Of a DNA stretch of 53,879 nt, positions 44,152-53,311 are shown in pieces. The translations under genes were made by a program, and so were the position numbers. Numbering within the stretch: the first letter of the stretch is position 1; each line of letters starts with the position of its first letter. Source of the stretch: Dehalococcoidales bacterium (lineage in GTDB: Bacteria; Chloroflexota; Dehalococcoidia; Dehalococcoidales; RBG-16-60-22); assembly GCA_002688435.1 (NCBI GenBank), contig NZCW01000009.1, forward strand, positions 1-53,879, given 5' to 3'. The notes beneath the pieces are model-generated. The model ran no database searches. It was not told where the DNA came from and saw nothing but the letters and a program-made list of their open reading frames with translations.

Positions 44152-45160
44152 AGAAGTAATAGGCAGATTAGTTTCCGACAACTCGCTTGATTTTGAACAG
44201 GCGGCAGAGGTGATGACGGAGATAATGAGCGGGGAGGCCACCCCGGCCCAGATTGCCGCTTTCATCACCGCGCTGCGCATCAAAGGAGAGACGGTGGACG
44301 AGATTGCCGGGCTGGCCAGCGTCATGCGGGATAAGGCGGTACCGGTAAAGGCCACCCCGCCAGTGATTGACACCTGCGGCACCGGCGGGGATAACTGTGC
44401 CAGCCTCAACGTCTCCACCGCCGCCGCTTTCGTCGCCGCCGGCGCCGGCCTCCGAGTGGCCAAGCACGGCAACCGTGCCATGACCAGCCACTGCGGCAGC
44501 GCCGATGTCCTTGAGGCCTTAGGGGTAAAAATTGACCTTAGCACCGAGGCGGTTGCCAAATGCCTAGAAGAAGTGGGCATCGGCTTTATGTTCGCTCCCA
44601 TCTTCCACCCGGCAATGAAGCACGCCGCCGTCCCTCGCCGTGAAATCGGCATCCGCACCGTCTTCAATATCCTCGGCCCCCTAACCAACCCCGCCCGCGC
44701 CGAATTCCAAGTCATCGGCGTACCCAACGAGGAGCTAGGTAGCAAAATGGCCGCCGTCCTCCACCGCCTAGGCACCAAACACTCCCTGATAGTGCACAGT
44801 CGGGACGGTATGGATGAAATCTCTCTCGGCGGACCGTCGCTGGTCTGGGAGGTTGACCAAGCTAAAGTAGCGCCGCCTTACGAGGTCTCCCCGCCGTATT
44901 TTGGCTTCAAGGAGACCAGCTTGGACGAAGTCAGGGGAGGAATGCCAGAAGAAAATGCCAAACTACTGCGTGACATCTTGGACGGCGTAAAAGGGCCCGG
45001 ACGAGACGTGGTGGTCATGAACGCCGCCGCCGCCTTACTGACCGGCAACCAATCCTCGGACCTAAAAGAGGGCGCCAGACTGGCCGAAGAAGTGATTAAT
45101 AGCGGCCGCGCTCGGGAAAAACTGGCGGGACTGGTAAAGCTCAGCCAGAGTCTGGATTAG
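44144..45160 (+). CDS. trpD: Anthranilate phosphoribosyltransferase TrpD
   Basis: 338 residues, normal for TrpD. The PRPP-binding loop reads VIDTCGTGGDNCASLNVSTA near residue 75-95, followed by GLRVAKHGNRAMTSHCGSAD and FMFAPIFHPAMKHAAVPRRE (anthranilate site Arg) and FNILGPLTNPARAEFQVIGV. It transfers phosphoribose to anthranilate. Overlaps trpG by 8 bp; an 18-bp gap leads to trpC. Confidence 0.97.
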   Translation: MIKEVIGRLVSDNSLDFEQAAEVMTEIMSGEATPAQIAAFITALRIKGETVDEIAGLASVMRDKAVPVKATPPVIDTCGTGGDNCASLNVSTAAAFVAAGAGLRVAKHGNRAMTSHCGSADVLEALGVKIDLSTEAVAKCLEEVGIGFMFAPIFHPAMKHAAVPRREIGIRTVFNILGPLTNPARAEFQVIGVPNEELGSKMAAVLHRLGTKHSLIVHSRDGMDEISLGGPSLVWEVDQAKVAPPYEVSPPYFGFKETSLDEVRGGMPEENAKLLRDILDGVKGPGRDVVVMNAAAALLTGNQSSDLKEGARLAEEVINSGRAREKLAGLVKLSQSLD

Positions 45161-45178
45161 TATACTGGTAATATTATC

Positions 45179-45946
45179 ATGTTGGATAAAATTGTTACCC
45201 TGAAAATGGCGGAAGTTGAGCAGAGCAAGCGGAGCCTGCCCGTCTCTACCTTAAAAGAGCGTATTACCCAGAGAAAAGCACCGCTTGACTTTGCCGCCGC
45301 CCTCGGCGGCCACAACATCAAATTAATTGCCGAGGTGAAAGGGGCCTCGCCGTCAAGAGGAGTCCTCTGCCACAATTTCGACCCTATTGGACTGGCCAGT
45401 ACCTATGCCCAGGGTGGGGCAGCCGCCATCTCGGTATTGACCGAGTCAAACTACTTCAAAGGCAGCCTAGACCACCTAGCAGCGATTAGAGAAGAGGTCG
45501 GGATTCCCTTGCTGCGGAAGGACTTCATCTTCGACCCGTACCAGGTATATAAGTCACGCGCTTACGGCGCCGATGCCCTGCTGCTCATCGTAGCCATCCT
45601 GGAAGAGGAACAGCTCTTGGAACTGCTGTCACTGGGCCACCACCTAGGTCTGAGCTGTCTGGTCGAAGTCCACCGTGCAGATGAGATAGAAAGAGCGCTT
45701 AACTGTGGCGCCAGAATCATCGGCATCAACAACCGAGACCTTAGTACCTTTGAGGTAGACATTGACACCACCCGTAAGCTGCGTCCCCTTATCCCCCGAG
45801 AATGCCTCGTGGTCAGTGAAAGCGGCATTAGCAGGCAGTGGGACGTTGAAAAAATGAAGGAGTGGGGCGTCAACGCCGTGCTGGTAGGTGAAGCTCTAAT
45901 CACCGCCGGTGACCTACCTGCCAAAATGAAGGAGCTGATATTATGA
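45179..45946 (+). CDS. trpC: Indole-3-glycerol-phosphate synthase TrpC
   Basis: 255 residues, a (beta/alpha)8 barrel. KLIAEVKGASPSRGVLC carries the first catalytic Lys, LTESNYFKGSLDHLAAIREE with LLRKDFIFDPYQVYKSRAYG the second, LLIVAILEEEQLLELLSLG, VEVHRADEIERAL with the Glu, and GINNRDLSTFEVD with ESGISRQWDVEKMKEWGVNA the phosphate site. Makes indoleglycerol phosphate. Overlaps trpF by four bases (ATGA). Confidence 0.97.
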   Translation: MLDKIVTLKMAEVEQSKRSLPVSTLKERITQRKAPLDFAAALGGHNIKLIAEVKGASPSRGVLCHNFDPIGLASTYAQGGAAAISVLTESNYFKGSLDHLAAIREEVGIPLLRKDFIFDPYQVYKSRAYGADALLLIVAILEEEQLLELLSLGHHLGLSCLVEVHRADEIERALNCGARIIGINNRDLSTFEVDIDTTRKLRPLIPRECLVVSESGISRQWDVEKMKEWGVNAVLVGEALITAGDLPAKMKELIL

Positions 45947-46602
45947 CCCGCATCAAGATTTGCGGACTGAAAGACGAGGCTTGCGCGCTGGTGGCGGCGG
46001 AAGCCGGGGCTGACTTTATCGGGCTGGTCTTTGCCCCCAGCCCGCGACGGATAACCCCCACCCGGGCGGAGAAAATAGCCGCGTTGGTAAAGCAGAGCGG
46101 CCGGGCCACCGAGGTCATCGGCCTCTTTGTCAATAGAGCGGCAAAAGAGGTTAATGAGATTGCCGATTTCTGCCATCTAGACCGGGTCCAGATCAGCGGT
46201 GACGAACCATGGGAATACGGTACGGAGATTAACCGGCCTCTGATTAAGGTAGTCCGGATAAGCCGGAAACAGAACCCTCATGAAATTAGCGCCACCTTAG
46301 ATCAGGGGACTAAAATACTATCCCAACAAAAACCCCTCTTCCTCCTTGATGTCAAGGTCAAGGGCAAATACGGCGGGACGGGTATACCTCTTGACTGGAA
46401 GCTGGTCCGGCCGGTGGCGACGCAGTTCCCGGTGATTATCGCCGGCGGTCTCACCCCAGAGAACGTCGCTCGGGCCATCAAGGCAGTATCACCATGGGGA
46501 GTAGACGTCTCTTCCGGCGTGGAAGTAGACGGTGTGAAACATACCGCTCGAATCAGGGCTTTTATCGAAGCCGTAAGGAGATATGATGCCCACCAGAGCT
46601 AA
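45943..46602 (+). CDS. trpF: Phosphoribosylanthranilate isomerase TrpF
   Basis: 219 residues, (beta/alpha)8 barrel. The start [20 protein letters not shown] carries the catalytic Cys, followed by [37 protein letters not shown] and [12 protein letters not shown] match the middle; the catalytic Asp lies in [20 protein letters not shown], and [18 protein letters not shown] with [19 protein letters not shown] binds phosphate. Isomerises phosphoribosylanthranilate. Overlaps trpC by four and trpB by 20 bp. Confidence 0.96.
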   Translation: MTRIKICGLKDEACALVAAEAGADFIGLVFAPSPRRITPTRAEKIAALVKQSGRATEVIGLFVNRAAKEVNEIADFCHLDRVQISGDEPWEYGTEINRPLIKVVRISRKQNPHEISATLDQGTKILSQQKPLFLLDVKVKGKYGGTGIPLDWKLVRPVATQFPVIIAGGLTPENVARAIKAVSPWGVDVSSGVEVDGVKHTARIRAFIEAVRRYDAHQS

Positions 46603-47785
46603 TCCTGACTCTCGCGGCTACTTCGGACAATACGGCGGCAAATTTATCCCCGAGACGCTGATGTCCGCCCTCGATAAGCTTGAGTCGGCCTACGCTGAAG
46701 CACGCGCCGACACGGATTTCCAGCAGCAATTTAAACGACTTTGCCGCAAGTACATCGGCCGACCTACTCCCCTCTACCCAGCCCAGCAGTTATCCGCCGA
46801 AATCGGCGGGGCGGCCATCCTACTGAAACGAGAGGACCTAGCCCACACTGGAGCCCACAAGATTAACAATGCCGTGGGGCAAGGACTACTGGCCAAACGC
46901 ATGGGTAAGAAAAGAATCATTGCCGAGACCGGCGCCGGCCAGCACGGCGTCGCCGCGGCATCCGCCTGCGCCATGCTCGGTCTGGAATGTATCGCCTACA
47001 TGGGAGAGGAAGACATCCGCCGCCAAGCACCCAACGTCCACCGCATGAAGCTGATGGGTACGGAAGTGCGCCCTGTGTCCTCCGGCAGCCGGACGCTGAA
47101 AGACGCCATCAACGAGGCTATCCGCGACTGGGTCAGTAATGTCCGGAATACCTATTACCTGCTCGGCTCCGTCGTCGGCCCACACCCCTACCCGATGATA
47201 GTACGCGATTTTCAGGCAATCATCGGGCAGGAAACCAGAGAACAAGTCTTGGCCGCTTACCACCGCCTACCTGACTACCTAGTAGCCTGTGTCGGTGGCG
47301 GCAGTAACAGTATCGGCCTGTTCCACCCTTTCTTCAGCGACAAGCAGGTCAAATTCATCGGTGTCGAGGCCGCCGGGCGGGGCTTAGAGACGGGGCAGCA
47401 CGCCGCCCCGCTGACCAGCGGGGAACCCGGTGTCCTGCACGGAGCCAGGTCTTACCTACTGACAGACGACCACGGCCAGATTCGAGAGACGCACAGCATC
47501 TCGGCCGGGCTTGACTATCCAGGAGTGGGGCCGGAGCACAGCTATTATAAAGACACCGAGCGGGCGAGCTATGTCGCCGTGACCGATAACCAAGCGTTGG
47601 AAGGCTTCCGGCTCCTGTGCCACACCGAAGGTATCGTCCCGGCACTAGAACCGGCACATGCTATCTATCATGCCGCCAGGCTGGCCACCGATTTACCTGC
47701 CGACCGGCTCATCGTGGTCAACCTCTCCGGGCGTGGTGATAAAGACCTGGAAACAGTTATTAAAGAAGCAGGGATGAAACTATGA
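46583..47785 (+). CDS. trpB: Tryptophan synthase beta subunit TrpB
   Basis: 400 residues, PLP fold type [22 protein letters not shown] opens the protein, the Schiff-base Lys lies in [20 protein letters not shown] near residue 92, and [20 protein letters not shown] follows. [20 protein letters not shown] and the PLP-phosphate loop [19 protein letters not shown], then [20 protein letters not shown], are present. AAGGAG precedes the ATG pair at 46583/46586. It overlaps trpF by 20 bp and trpA by four, so this is the TrpB1 type that pairs with TrpA. Confidence 0.97.
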   Translation: MMPTRANPDSRGYFGQYGGKFIPETLMSALDKLESAYAEARADTDFQQQFKRLCRKYIGRPTPLYPAQQLSAEIGGAAILLKREDLAHTGAHKINNAVGQGLLAKRMGKKRIIAETGAGQHGVAAASACAMLGLECIAYMGEEDIRRQAPNVHRMKLMGTEVRPVSSGSRTLKDAINEAIRDWVSNVRNTYYLLGSVVGPHPYPMIVRDFQAIIGQETREQVLAAYHRLPDYLVACVGGGSNSIGLFHPFFSDKQVKFIGVEAAGRGLETGQHAAPLTSGEPGVLHGARSYLLTDDHGQIRETHSISAGLDYPGVGPEHSYYKDTERASYVAVTDNQALEGFRLLCHTEGIVPALEPAHAIYHAARLATDLPADRLIVVNLSGRGDKDLETVIKEAGMKL

Positions 47786-48555
47786 GCCGTATCACTTCAG
47801 TTTTCTGGCCGACTCACAAGGCGCTGATTGCCTATCTTACCGTGGGCTACCCAGATATAGAAACCACCCGGAGAGCCTCCACCGTCCTGTCCGATAGCGG
47901 CGTCGACATTATCGAGCTGGGAATCCCGTTCTCTGACCCACTGGCGGACGGGGCTACCATCCAGCAGGCAAGCCACCGAGCACTCCAACATGGTGTCACG
48001 CCTCAAGTCTGTTTGGAAGTAGCCTCCCGACTGCGCCGGGAGATAGCCACCCCCCTGGTGTTTATGACCTACTACAATCCAGTGTTCCACTACGGGCTAG
48101 AAGCCTTCTGTCGGGACAGTACCGGGGCCGGCATCAACGGCTTAATCATCCCCGACCTCCCTCCAGAAGAGGGGGTTGAACTGGAAGTCACCACCCAGCA
48201 GCATAACCTCGACCTCATCTATCTACTGGCACCTACCAGTCCCGCAGAACGCATCGCCACCGTCGCGGAAAGGTCACGTGGCTTTATTTACCTAGTATCA
48301 TTAGCCGGCGTCACCGGGGCCAGGCAGACGCTACCTCGCGAGCTAGAGAGTTTTGCCCGACGAGTCCGCCAGAAAGCCGAGCAGCCTCTCTGTGTCGGCT
48401 TCGGGATATCCCGCCCGGAGCAGGCGAGCCGGGTCGCCAAGGTAGCCGATGGAATCATCGTGGGCAGCCGTCTCATCCAGTTAATCGAAGAAGACCACTC
48501 TCTCACCTCACTGAAGACCTTCACCTTGGACATGAGAGAGGCTCTAGAAAAGTAA
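47782..48555 (+). CDS. trpA: Tryptophan synthase alpha subunit TrpA
   Basis: 257 residues. [20 protein letters not shown] and [20 protein letters not shown] contain the catalytic Glu, with [13 protein letters not shown] and [18 protein letters not shown] after it; the second catalytic Asp is in [18 protein letters not shown], and [17 protein letters not shown] with [20 protein letters not shown] binds phosphate. It cleaves indoleglycerol phosphate and passes indole to TrpB. It is the last gene of the operon and runs convergent to the truncated larA remnant; no clear terminator was seen after it. Confidence 0.97.
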   Translation: MSRITSVFWPTHKALIAYLTVGYPDIETTRRASTVLSDSGVDIIELGIPFSDPLADGATIQQASHRALQHGVTPQVCLEVASRLRREIATPLVFMTYYNPVFHYGLEAFCRDSTGAGINGLIIPDLPPEEGVELEVTTQQHNLDLIYLLAPTSPAERIATVAERSRGFIYLVSLAGVTGARQTLPRELESFARRVRQKAEQPLCVGFGISRPEQASRVAKVADGIIVGSRLIQLIEEDHSLTSLKTFTLDMREALEK

Positions 48556-48580
48556 ACTCCTCCCTGGCCACAGTATGGTG

Positions 48581-48737
48581 CTATCTTAACCTGAGACCGC
48601 CGTCGTCCAGAGGAGACGCGTCATGTCCTTTCATTTTACAGACGGTAACCTCCCATGACTCCGTAAAATCCAGCTCAAGCTCTTCTTCGCCATACCACAC
48701 CAGTAATCGGTACCTTTGCCTTTTTCGAGTTACTCAT
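48581..48737 (-). pseudogene. N-terminal remnant of a LarA-family nickel racemase
   Basis: An ATG at 48737 with AGGAGGAAAG upstream opens a short frame; after a one-base shift near 48708 the strand reads YRLLVWYGEEELELDFTESW, EVTVCKMKGHDASPLDDGG and stops at 48581. This matches residues 17-50 of the intact LarA-type protein at 51788 (AWWDEFEAELSFPENW, TACRMQGHDALKLDEADF) in order and spacing. Everything after that is gone, apparently deleted up to trpA. It lies 34 bp behind the minus-strand aminotransferase, mirroring the intact pair on the plus strand. Confidence 0.85.
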
Positions 48738-48771
48738 TCTTTCCTCCTGATTACTAATTCCGCTGGGTATA

Positions 48772-50139
48772 TTACAGAAATTCCTTTTCCAAGTCGGTGA
48801 GGGCATCATCCAGCATATCAAAGGCGGTGTCTATCTCACTCTCGGTGATGATGAAAGGCGGTGACACCAAAAAGTGGTCTCCCCTTACCCCGTTATCCAC
48901 CCCGGTAGTGGGATAACCCATGCACCCCTTCTGCATAGCTATCTGCTGCATACGATTGGCCACTCTCAGCGCCGGGTCAAAGGGCTCCTTCGTTTCCCGG
49001 TTTTTGACCAGTTCAATACCCATAAGCAGCCCCTTACCACGAATATCACCGACGCTGGGATGATGGGAGAGTTTTTCTCTACCCCGTCGGAAAAAGTACT
49101 CTCCTAGCCGGGCGCTGCGCTCTATCAGGCCTTCTTTCTCGATGATATCGAGAACGGTAAGGCAGGCCGTAGCCGATACTGGATTACCCTCCATGGTGAA
49201 GCCGTGGATAAAGCTGGCCCCCTTCTGGGTAAAGACTTCCCCGATTTTCCCATCGATAATGGTCACCGCCATCGGGGCGTAGCCGCCGGTCATACCCTTG
49301 GCCGAGGTCAGGATATCAGGATTGACCTCCCAGTGTTCGATACCGAACCACTTGCCGGTCCGGCCAAACCCGCAGATAATCTCATCGTCAATGAAGAGCA
49401 CGTCATGCCGATCACATATTTCCCGGATAATGGGGTAATATTCTGGTACCGGCACCATGCAGGCCGAGGCGGCCCCACCAATAGATTCGGCCATAAAGGC
49501 GGAAACGTACCTAGAGCCTACTTGGTTGATTATCTCCTCCAGGGCCCAGGCACAGCGGATATTACAGCCCGGATAGCTCATCTGGTAGGGACAGCGGTAA
49601 CATAACGGCGCGCCTATCTTAGGCCACTGGTGTAGCAGCTGGATAAACTTGAGGCGGCGGGCGGTATGCCCGGAGGCGGACAAGGCACCCAGTGTCATGC
49701 CATGATAGCTCTGCCATCTCGATATCACCATGTATTTCTCCGGATTGCCTCTTTCAACGTGATACTGATAGGCCACCTTAATGGCCGTCTCGTTGGCCTC
49801 CGAGCCGCTATTACAAAACTGGCATAGCTCGAGGTTAGGCGGAGACACCTTGATGATACGGTCGGCTAGGGCCAATAAAGATTCGTTCAGCCAGAAACCA
49901 CGAAAGAAGAAGGACACTTTTTCCATCTGGGCCATCATCGCCTCTCTGACCCTCTTGTCGCCGTGCCCGATAGAGACCACGTGCGGGCCGCCGCTGAAAT
50001 CGATATACCTTTTACCATCTTGGTCAAAGAGATAGACACCTTCTCCGTGGTCACAAATTACCTGCGGCAGGAGAGACCCGTGAACGGTACCAAAGACTTT
50101 ACCGGCTAACTTATGCGCCGCCTCTATCCGATTTGACAT
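48772..50139 (-). CDS. Class III aminotransferase, copy 1
   Basis: 455 residues, PLP fold type I. HGEGVYLFDQDGKRYIDFSG and CNSGSEANETAIKVAYQYHV, YHGMTLGALSASGH, VLFIDDEIICGFGRTGKWFG (PLP Asp), and the Lys in SAKGMTGGYAPMAVTI near residue 285 identify the family. A four-Cys insert CYRCPYQMSYPGCNIRC around 183-200 is shared with copy 2. It transfers an amino group between an amine or beta-amino acid and a keto acid; the substrate is not readable. Followed by the larA remnant; its promoter is at 50198-50226. Confidence 0.92.
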   Translation of the reverse strand: MSNRIEAAHKLAGKVFGTVHGSLLPQVICDHGEGVYLFDQDGKRYIDFSGGPHVVSIGHGDKRVREAMMAQMEKVSFFFRGFWLNESLLALADRIIKVSPPNLELCQFCNSGSEANETAIKVAYQYHVERGNPEKYMVISRWQSYHGMTLGALSASGHTARRLKFIQLLHQWPKIGAPLCYRCPYQMSYPGCNIRCAWALEEIINQVGSRYVSAFMAESIGGAASACMVPVPEYYPIIREICDRHDVLFIDDEIICGFGRTGKWFGIEHWEVNPDILTSAKGMTGGYAPMAVTIIDGKIGEVFTQKGASFIHGFTMEGNPVSATACLTVLDIIEKEGLIERSARLGEYFFRRGREKLSHHPSVGDIRGKGLLMGIELVKNRETKEPFDPALRVANRMQQIAMQKGCMGYPTTGVDNGVRGDHFLVSPPFIITESEIDTAFDMLDDALTDLEKEFL

Positions 50140-50197
50140 TCTCGCATTCCTTTCCCGATTGTTATTTTCAACGTGGTATTACTGTCATCTTTAGGGG

Positions 50198-50226
50198 ATA
50201 TTAGGCCAATAAGCACCGGCTGTCAA
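50198..50226 (-). promoter_or_regulatory. Promoter of aminotransferase copy 1
   Basis: Minus-strand TTGACA (50226-50221), 17 bp, TAATAT (50203-50198). It is back to back with the promoter of copy 2 in the 211-bp intergenic region. Confidence 0.7.
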
Positions 50227-50291
50227 CACCGCTAGTCACGCCGGGCGGCGCTTCTAATGTAAAAAAGGGGAACCCGAAAACATCAGTCTGC

Positions 50292-50320
50292 TTGACACTT
50301 ATCAATCCAGAAGATAAAAT
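50292..50320 (+). promoter_or_regulatory. Promoter of aminotransferase copy 2
   Basis: TTGACA at 50292-50297, 17 bp, TAAAAT at 50315-50320, with the ATG at 50351 and GGAGGA before it. A near-consensus vegetative promoter. Confidence 0.75.
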
Positions 50321-50350
50321 TGGATTTGCTCAAGAATAACGGAGGAGAAA

Positions 50351-51697
50351 ATGGTTAGTAAACGGACAGAAGAGTTGCTTACTTTAGACCGCAGGTACCT
50401 TATACATGGTTTTGGCGTGGTCGGGGACGAAGAATTAGGGCCGATTATCGAGAGAGCGGAAGGAATCAGGTGCTGGGACACGGAAGGCAATGCCTACTTT
50501 GATGCCGCCTCCCAGCAAACCAGCAATACCTTAGGCCACGGACAGAAAGACATTATCGACGCTATCTGCCAACAGGTACGGAAATTACAATTCGCCCACC
50601 TCCTAGCGAAGCAGTCCAATGTCCCGATTATTGAGTACGCCCGGGATTTGGCCCAGGTATCGCCGCCGGGACTGAAACACTTTTTCTTCAACAACGGGGG
50701 CACGGAAGCCGTCGAGACCTCTTTCAAGCTGGCCCGCCTATACTGGTGGAAGCAGGATAAGAGCAAGTATAAAATTATCAGTCTTCAGAATGCCTTTCAC
50801 GGCGTCGGCTTGGGCTCGGTACCCGCCACCAGAGTCGGCAGCGGCACCTTCTGGACCGGTTTCGCACCGCTTGCCCCCGGCTTCATCCAGGCACCACACT
50901 TCTACTGTAACCGCTGTCCTTTTCATCTGAAATATCCGTCCTGTGATATTTTATGCGCCCACTACGTCGAGGAGACTATCAGAGCCGAAGGAGCAGACAG
51001 CGTGGCGGCCTGCATTGTCGAGCCGGTACTGGGTGCGGCCGGTAACATCGCGCCGCCGCCGGAGTACTTCTCCATCGTACGGCAGATATGCACTGACCAC
51101 GATGTGTTCTTAATCGGTGACGAAATCCAGACCGGCTTCGGGAGAACAGGCAAGCTGTGGGCCCAGGAGCACTGGAATGTTAAATGGGATCTGATGACCA
51201 TCGCTAAGGCGATTAACGGTTGCTACCTACCTTTCGGCGCCACACTAGTCAGCGACCGGATTTTCGAAGGCTTGAAAGGTACGATGCTGTGGCACGGTTT
51301 TACCCAGCATGGCAACCCGGTCTCCGCGGCCGCAGCGAAGGCAGCCCTGAAGTTAATCATCAGGGATAAGCTGGTAGAGAATGCGGAAAAGGTGGGCAAC
51401 TATGTCCTGGAGCGTCTGAACGGTGAGTTTAAAGCCCTGCCCAATGTCAGTAACATCAGCGGCCAAGGCCTGATGCTCGGCATTGAGCTGGTCAGGAACA
51501 AGACAGCCGGGACCCCGTTTGACGCCGCCATTATGAGTAAATGGCAGCGGGAACTACTGTCAAAAGGCCTGTATGTCCGGTTAGCCCAAGCCAGAAACTA
51601 CTCCCGCATCCGGTTTAACCCGCCCATCATCACCACCCGGGAAGAAGCCGACGAAATGCTGGACATCCTGTATCCGGCCATCGCTGGATTCAAGTAG
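50351..51697 (+). CDS. Class III aminotransferase, copy 2
   Basis: 448 residues, a paralogue of copy 1 in divergent orientation. CWDTEGNAYFDAASQQTSNT, FFNNGGTEAVETSFKLARLY, AFHGVGLGSVPATRVGSG, VFLIGDEIQTGFGRTGKLWA (PLP Asp) and the Lys in TIAKAINGCYLPFGATLV mark the fold. The Cys insert CNRCPFHLKYPSCDILC is conserved, so the four cysteines probably bind metal or stabilise the loop. ISGQGLMLGIELVRNKTAG is the C-terminal Arg-side segment. GGAGGA precedes the ATG. The intact larA-type gene follows 90 bp later and is likely cotranscribed. Confidence 0.93.
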   Translation: MVSKRTEELLTLDRRYLIHGFGVVGDEELGPIIERAEGIRCWDTEGNAYFDAASQQTSNTLGHGQKDIIDAICQQVRKLQFAHLLAKQSNVPIIEYARDLAQVSPPGLKHFFFNNGGTEAVETSFKLARLYWWKQDKSKYKIISLQNAFHGVGLGSVPATRVGSGTFWTGFAPLAPGFIQAPHFYCNRCPFHLKYPSCDILCAHYVEETIRAEGADSVAACIVEPVLGAAGNIAPPPEYFSIVRQICTDHDVFLIGDEIQTGFGRTGKLWAQEHWNVKWDLMTIAKAINGCYLPFGATLVSDRIFEGLKGTMLWHGFTQHGNPVSAAAAKAALKLIIRDKLVENAEKVGNYVLERLNGEFKALPNVSNISGQGLMLGIELVRNKTAGTPFDAAIMSKWQRELLSKGLYVRLAQARNYSRIRFNPPIITTREEADEMLDILYPAIAGFK

Positions 51698-51787
51698 AGA
51701 TAACCTGCTAGCTAATATAGCGCGGCAATGGGATATCCACCGCTGAATAATGCTATAATGGTAGCTAAGTGTCTCAAGGAGGAAAGC

Positions 51788-53089
51788 GTGAGCCGCCAGA
51801 AAAACGGTGACCATACGGTTAAAGTACCTCAGCTTGCCTGGTGGGACGAATTTGAGGCGGAACTCAGTTTCCCTGAAAACTGGCAAGTGACCGCCTGCCG
51901 CATGCAAGGGCACGATGCCCTTAAACTCGACGAGGCAGATTTCCGAAAAGCTTTCGCCAACCCCATCGGCACCCGGCCCATCCGGGAGCTAGCGCAGGGC
52001 AAGAAGAATGTAGTCATCGTGTTCGATGACATGAGCCGTCCCACCAAGATTGCCGAAATCGTGCCCTTTATCCTCGAGGAGCTGGCCTCGGCCGGGGTAG
52101 CGGAAGAGAACATCCAGTTTATCTGCGCCCTAGGTACCCACGGCGCGCTGACCGCCTACGAGTTTGCCAAGAAGCTAGGGGAAGACGTCATCGCCCGCTT
52201 CAATGTCTACAACCATAACCCGTACGAGAACTGCACCTACATCGGGACGACCCGCCGGGGTACACCCGTCTCCTTGAATGATGAGTTCCTCAAGGCTGAC
52301 CTTAAAATAGGAATCGGCGCGATAGTGCCGCACCAGAGCGCCGGCTTCGGCGGCGGCGGCAAGATAATTTTACCCGGTATCGCTTCCATGGAGACCATAA
52401 CACATAATCACGGACCGGTACGACGGCGGGCCAAAGAGACAGGCGTGGAGAGCAATACCGGCATGGGCCGCTATGAAAACAACGCCCAGCTTCTAGACAT
52501 TAAAGAGGCGTGCCAGATATCAGGGCTAGACGTTAAGATTGACGCCATTGTCAATATCCAGCGCGACACCACCGCCCTTTTCGTCGGTAAGCCTATCGCC
52601 CAGTACCACGAAGGGGTAAAACTGGCCCAAAAACATTATTATACTCCCACACCAGAAGAGCCAGACGTAGTGGTGGGCAATTGCAACGCCAAGGTAAATG
52701 AAACCTTAATCGGCAAGATAGTGGCCGAATCGCTGGTACCGGAGAGCGGCGGTACCCTGGTCATGATAACCAATAACCCATGGGGCGAGGTCTGTCACTA
52801 CCTACGCCGAAGCTTCGGCCACCACATCGGCGGGCGGGCCTGTCGGGAACCACCACTGGCACCTAAGGTCAGCAAATTTATTCTCCAGATGCCCTATAAG
52901 AATAAGGTAAGTATCGACTGGCTGGCGCCGCTGGCCTCGGTAAACTGGTCCCGGACCTGGGAAGAGGTCAGGGCTACACTTGAGACGGACTACCCTAACG
53001 GCGCTAGAGTCGCCGTCATTCCCGATGCCACCATTCAATATTTTGACATCGTCTCCACGCTTTTTGTCGATGTCAAATCATCGAAATAA
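51788..53089 (+). CDS. larA: LarA-family nickel-pincer-dependent racemase
   Basis: 433 residues from the GTG at 51788, which has AAGGAGG upstream (the frame opens at 51728). The family racemises 2-hydroxy acids such as lactate with a nickel-pincer nucleotide cofactor. Key residues are all visible: VIVFDDMSRPTKIAEIVPF, the His in FICALGTHGALTAYEFAK, VYNHNPYENC, the cofactor Lys and His region PHQSAGFGGGGKIILPGI with ITHNHGPVRRRAKE. LarB, LarC and LarE, needed to make the cofactor, are not in the window. The true substrate may differ from lactate; its pairing with an aminotransferase suggests a 2-hydroxy or amino acid pathway. Confidence 0.93.
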   Translation: MSRQKNGDHTVKVPQLAWWDEFEAELSFPENWQVTACRMQGHDALKLDEADFRKAFANPIGTRPIRELAQGKKNVVIVFDDMSRPTKIAEIVPFILEELASAGVAEENIQFICALGTHGALTAYEFAKKLGEDVIARFNVYNHNPYENCTYIGTTRRGTPVSLNDEFLKADLKIGIGAIVPHQSAGFGGGGKIILPGIASMETITHNHGPVRRRAKETGVESNTGMGRYENNAQLLDIKEACQISGLDVKIDAIVNIQRDTTALFVGKPIAQYHEGVKLAQKHYYTPTPEEPDVVVGNCNAKVNETLIGKIVAESLVPESGGTLVMITNNPWGEVCHYLRRSFGHHIGGRACREPPLAPKVSKFILQMPYKNKVSIDWLAPLASVNWSRTWEEVRATLETDYPNGARVAVIPDATIQYFDIVSTLFVDVKSSK

Positions 53090-53111
53090 TGAGGGCACAG
53101 GAGGTAATTCC

Positions 53112-53240
53112 CTGAAAGGGAAAATTACCGTTGGGCCGAGGGATGGCATCGGTCCGGAAATTATTGACGAGGGGGTCAAAGTATTCCAGGCTGTAGCCGG
53201 GAAATACAGCCACGATTTTGAATTAACTTATAAGGAATAA
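53112..53240 (+). pseudogene. N-terminal scrap of a LeuB/isocitrate dehydrogenase-family gene
   Basis: After AGGAGG and a CTG at 53112 the frame reads LKGKITVGPRDGIGPEIIDE and GVKVFQAVAGKYSHDFELTY, which is the N-terminal strand and GDGIGPE motif of 3-isopropylmalate or isocitrate dehydrogenase, then stops at 53240 after 42 codons instead of about 350. The start codon is not canonical. Only 23 bp from the larA stop. A truncated remnant, not a functional enzyme. Confidence 0.8.
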
Positions 53241-53311
53241 ATAACCATTGTCTCTTCAACCGCAACCGATAAACGGATATAGCCCGGATTAAAACAGGAG
53301 GTATGACCGAA

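Noticed and set aside
48556-48771. Small new gene with good ribosome site after the minus-strand aminotransferase
   Set aside because: The short frame is the frameshifted N-terminus of LarA, so it is listed as a remnant instead.
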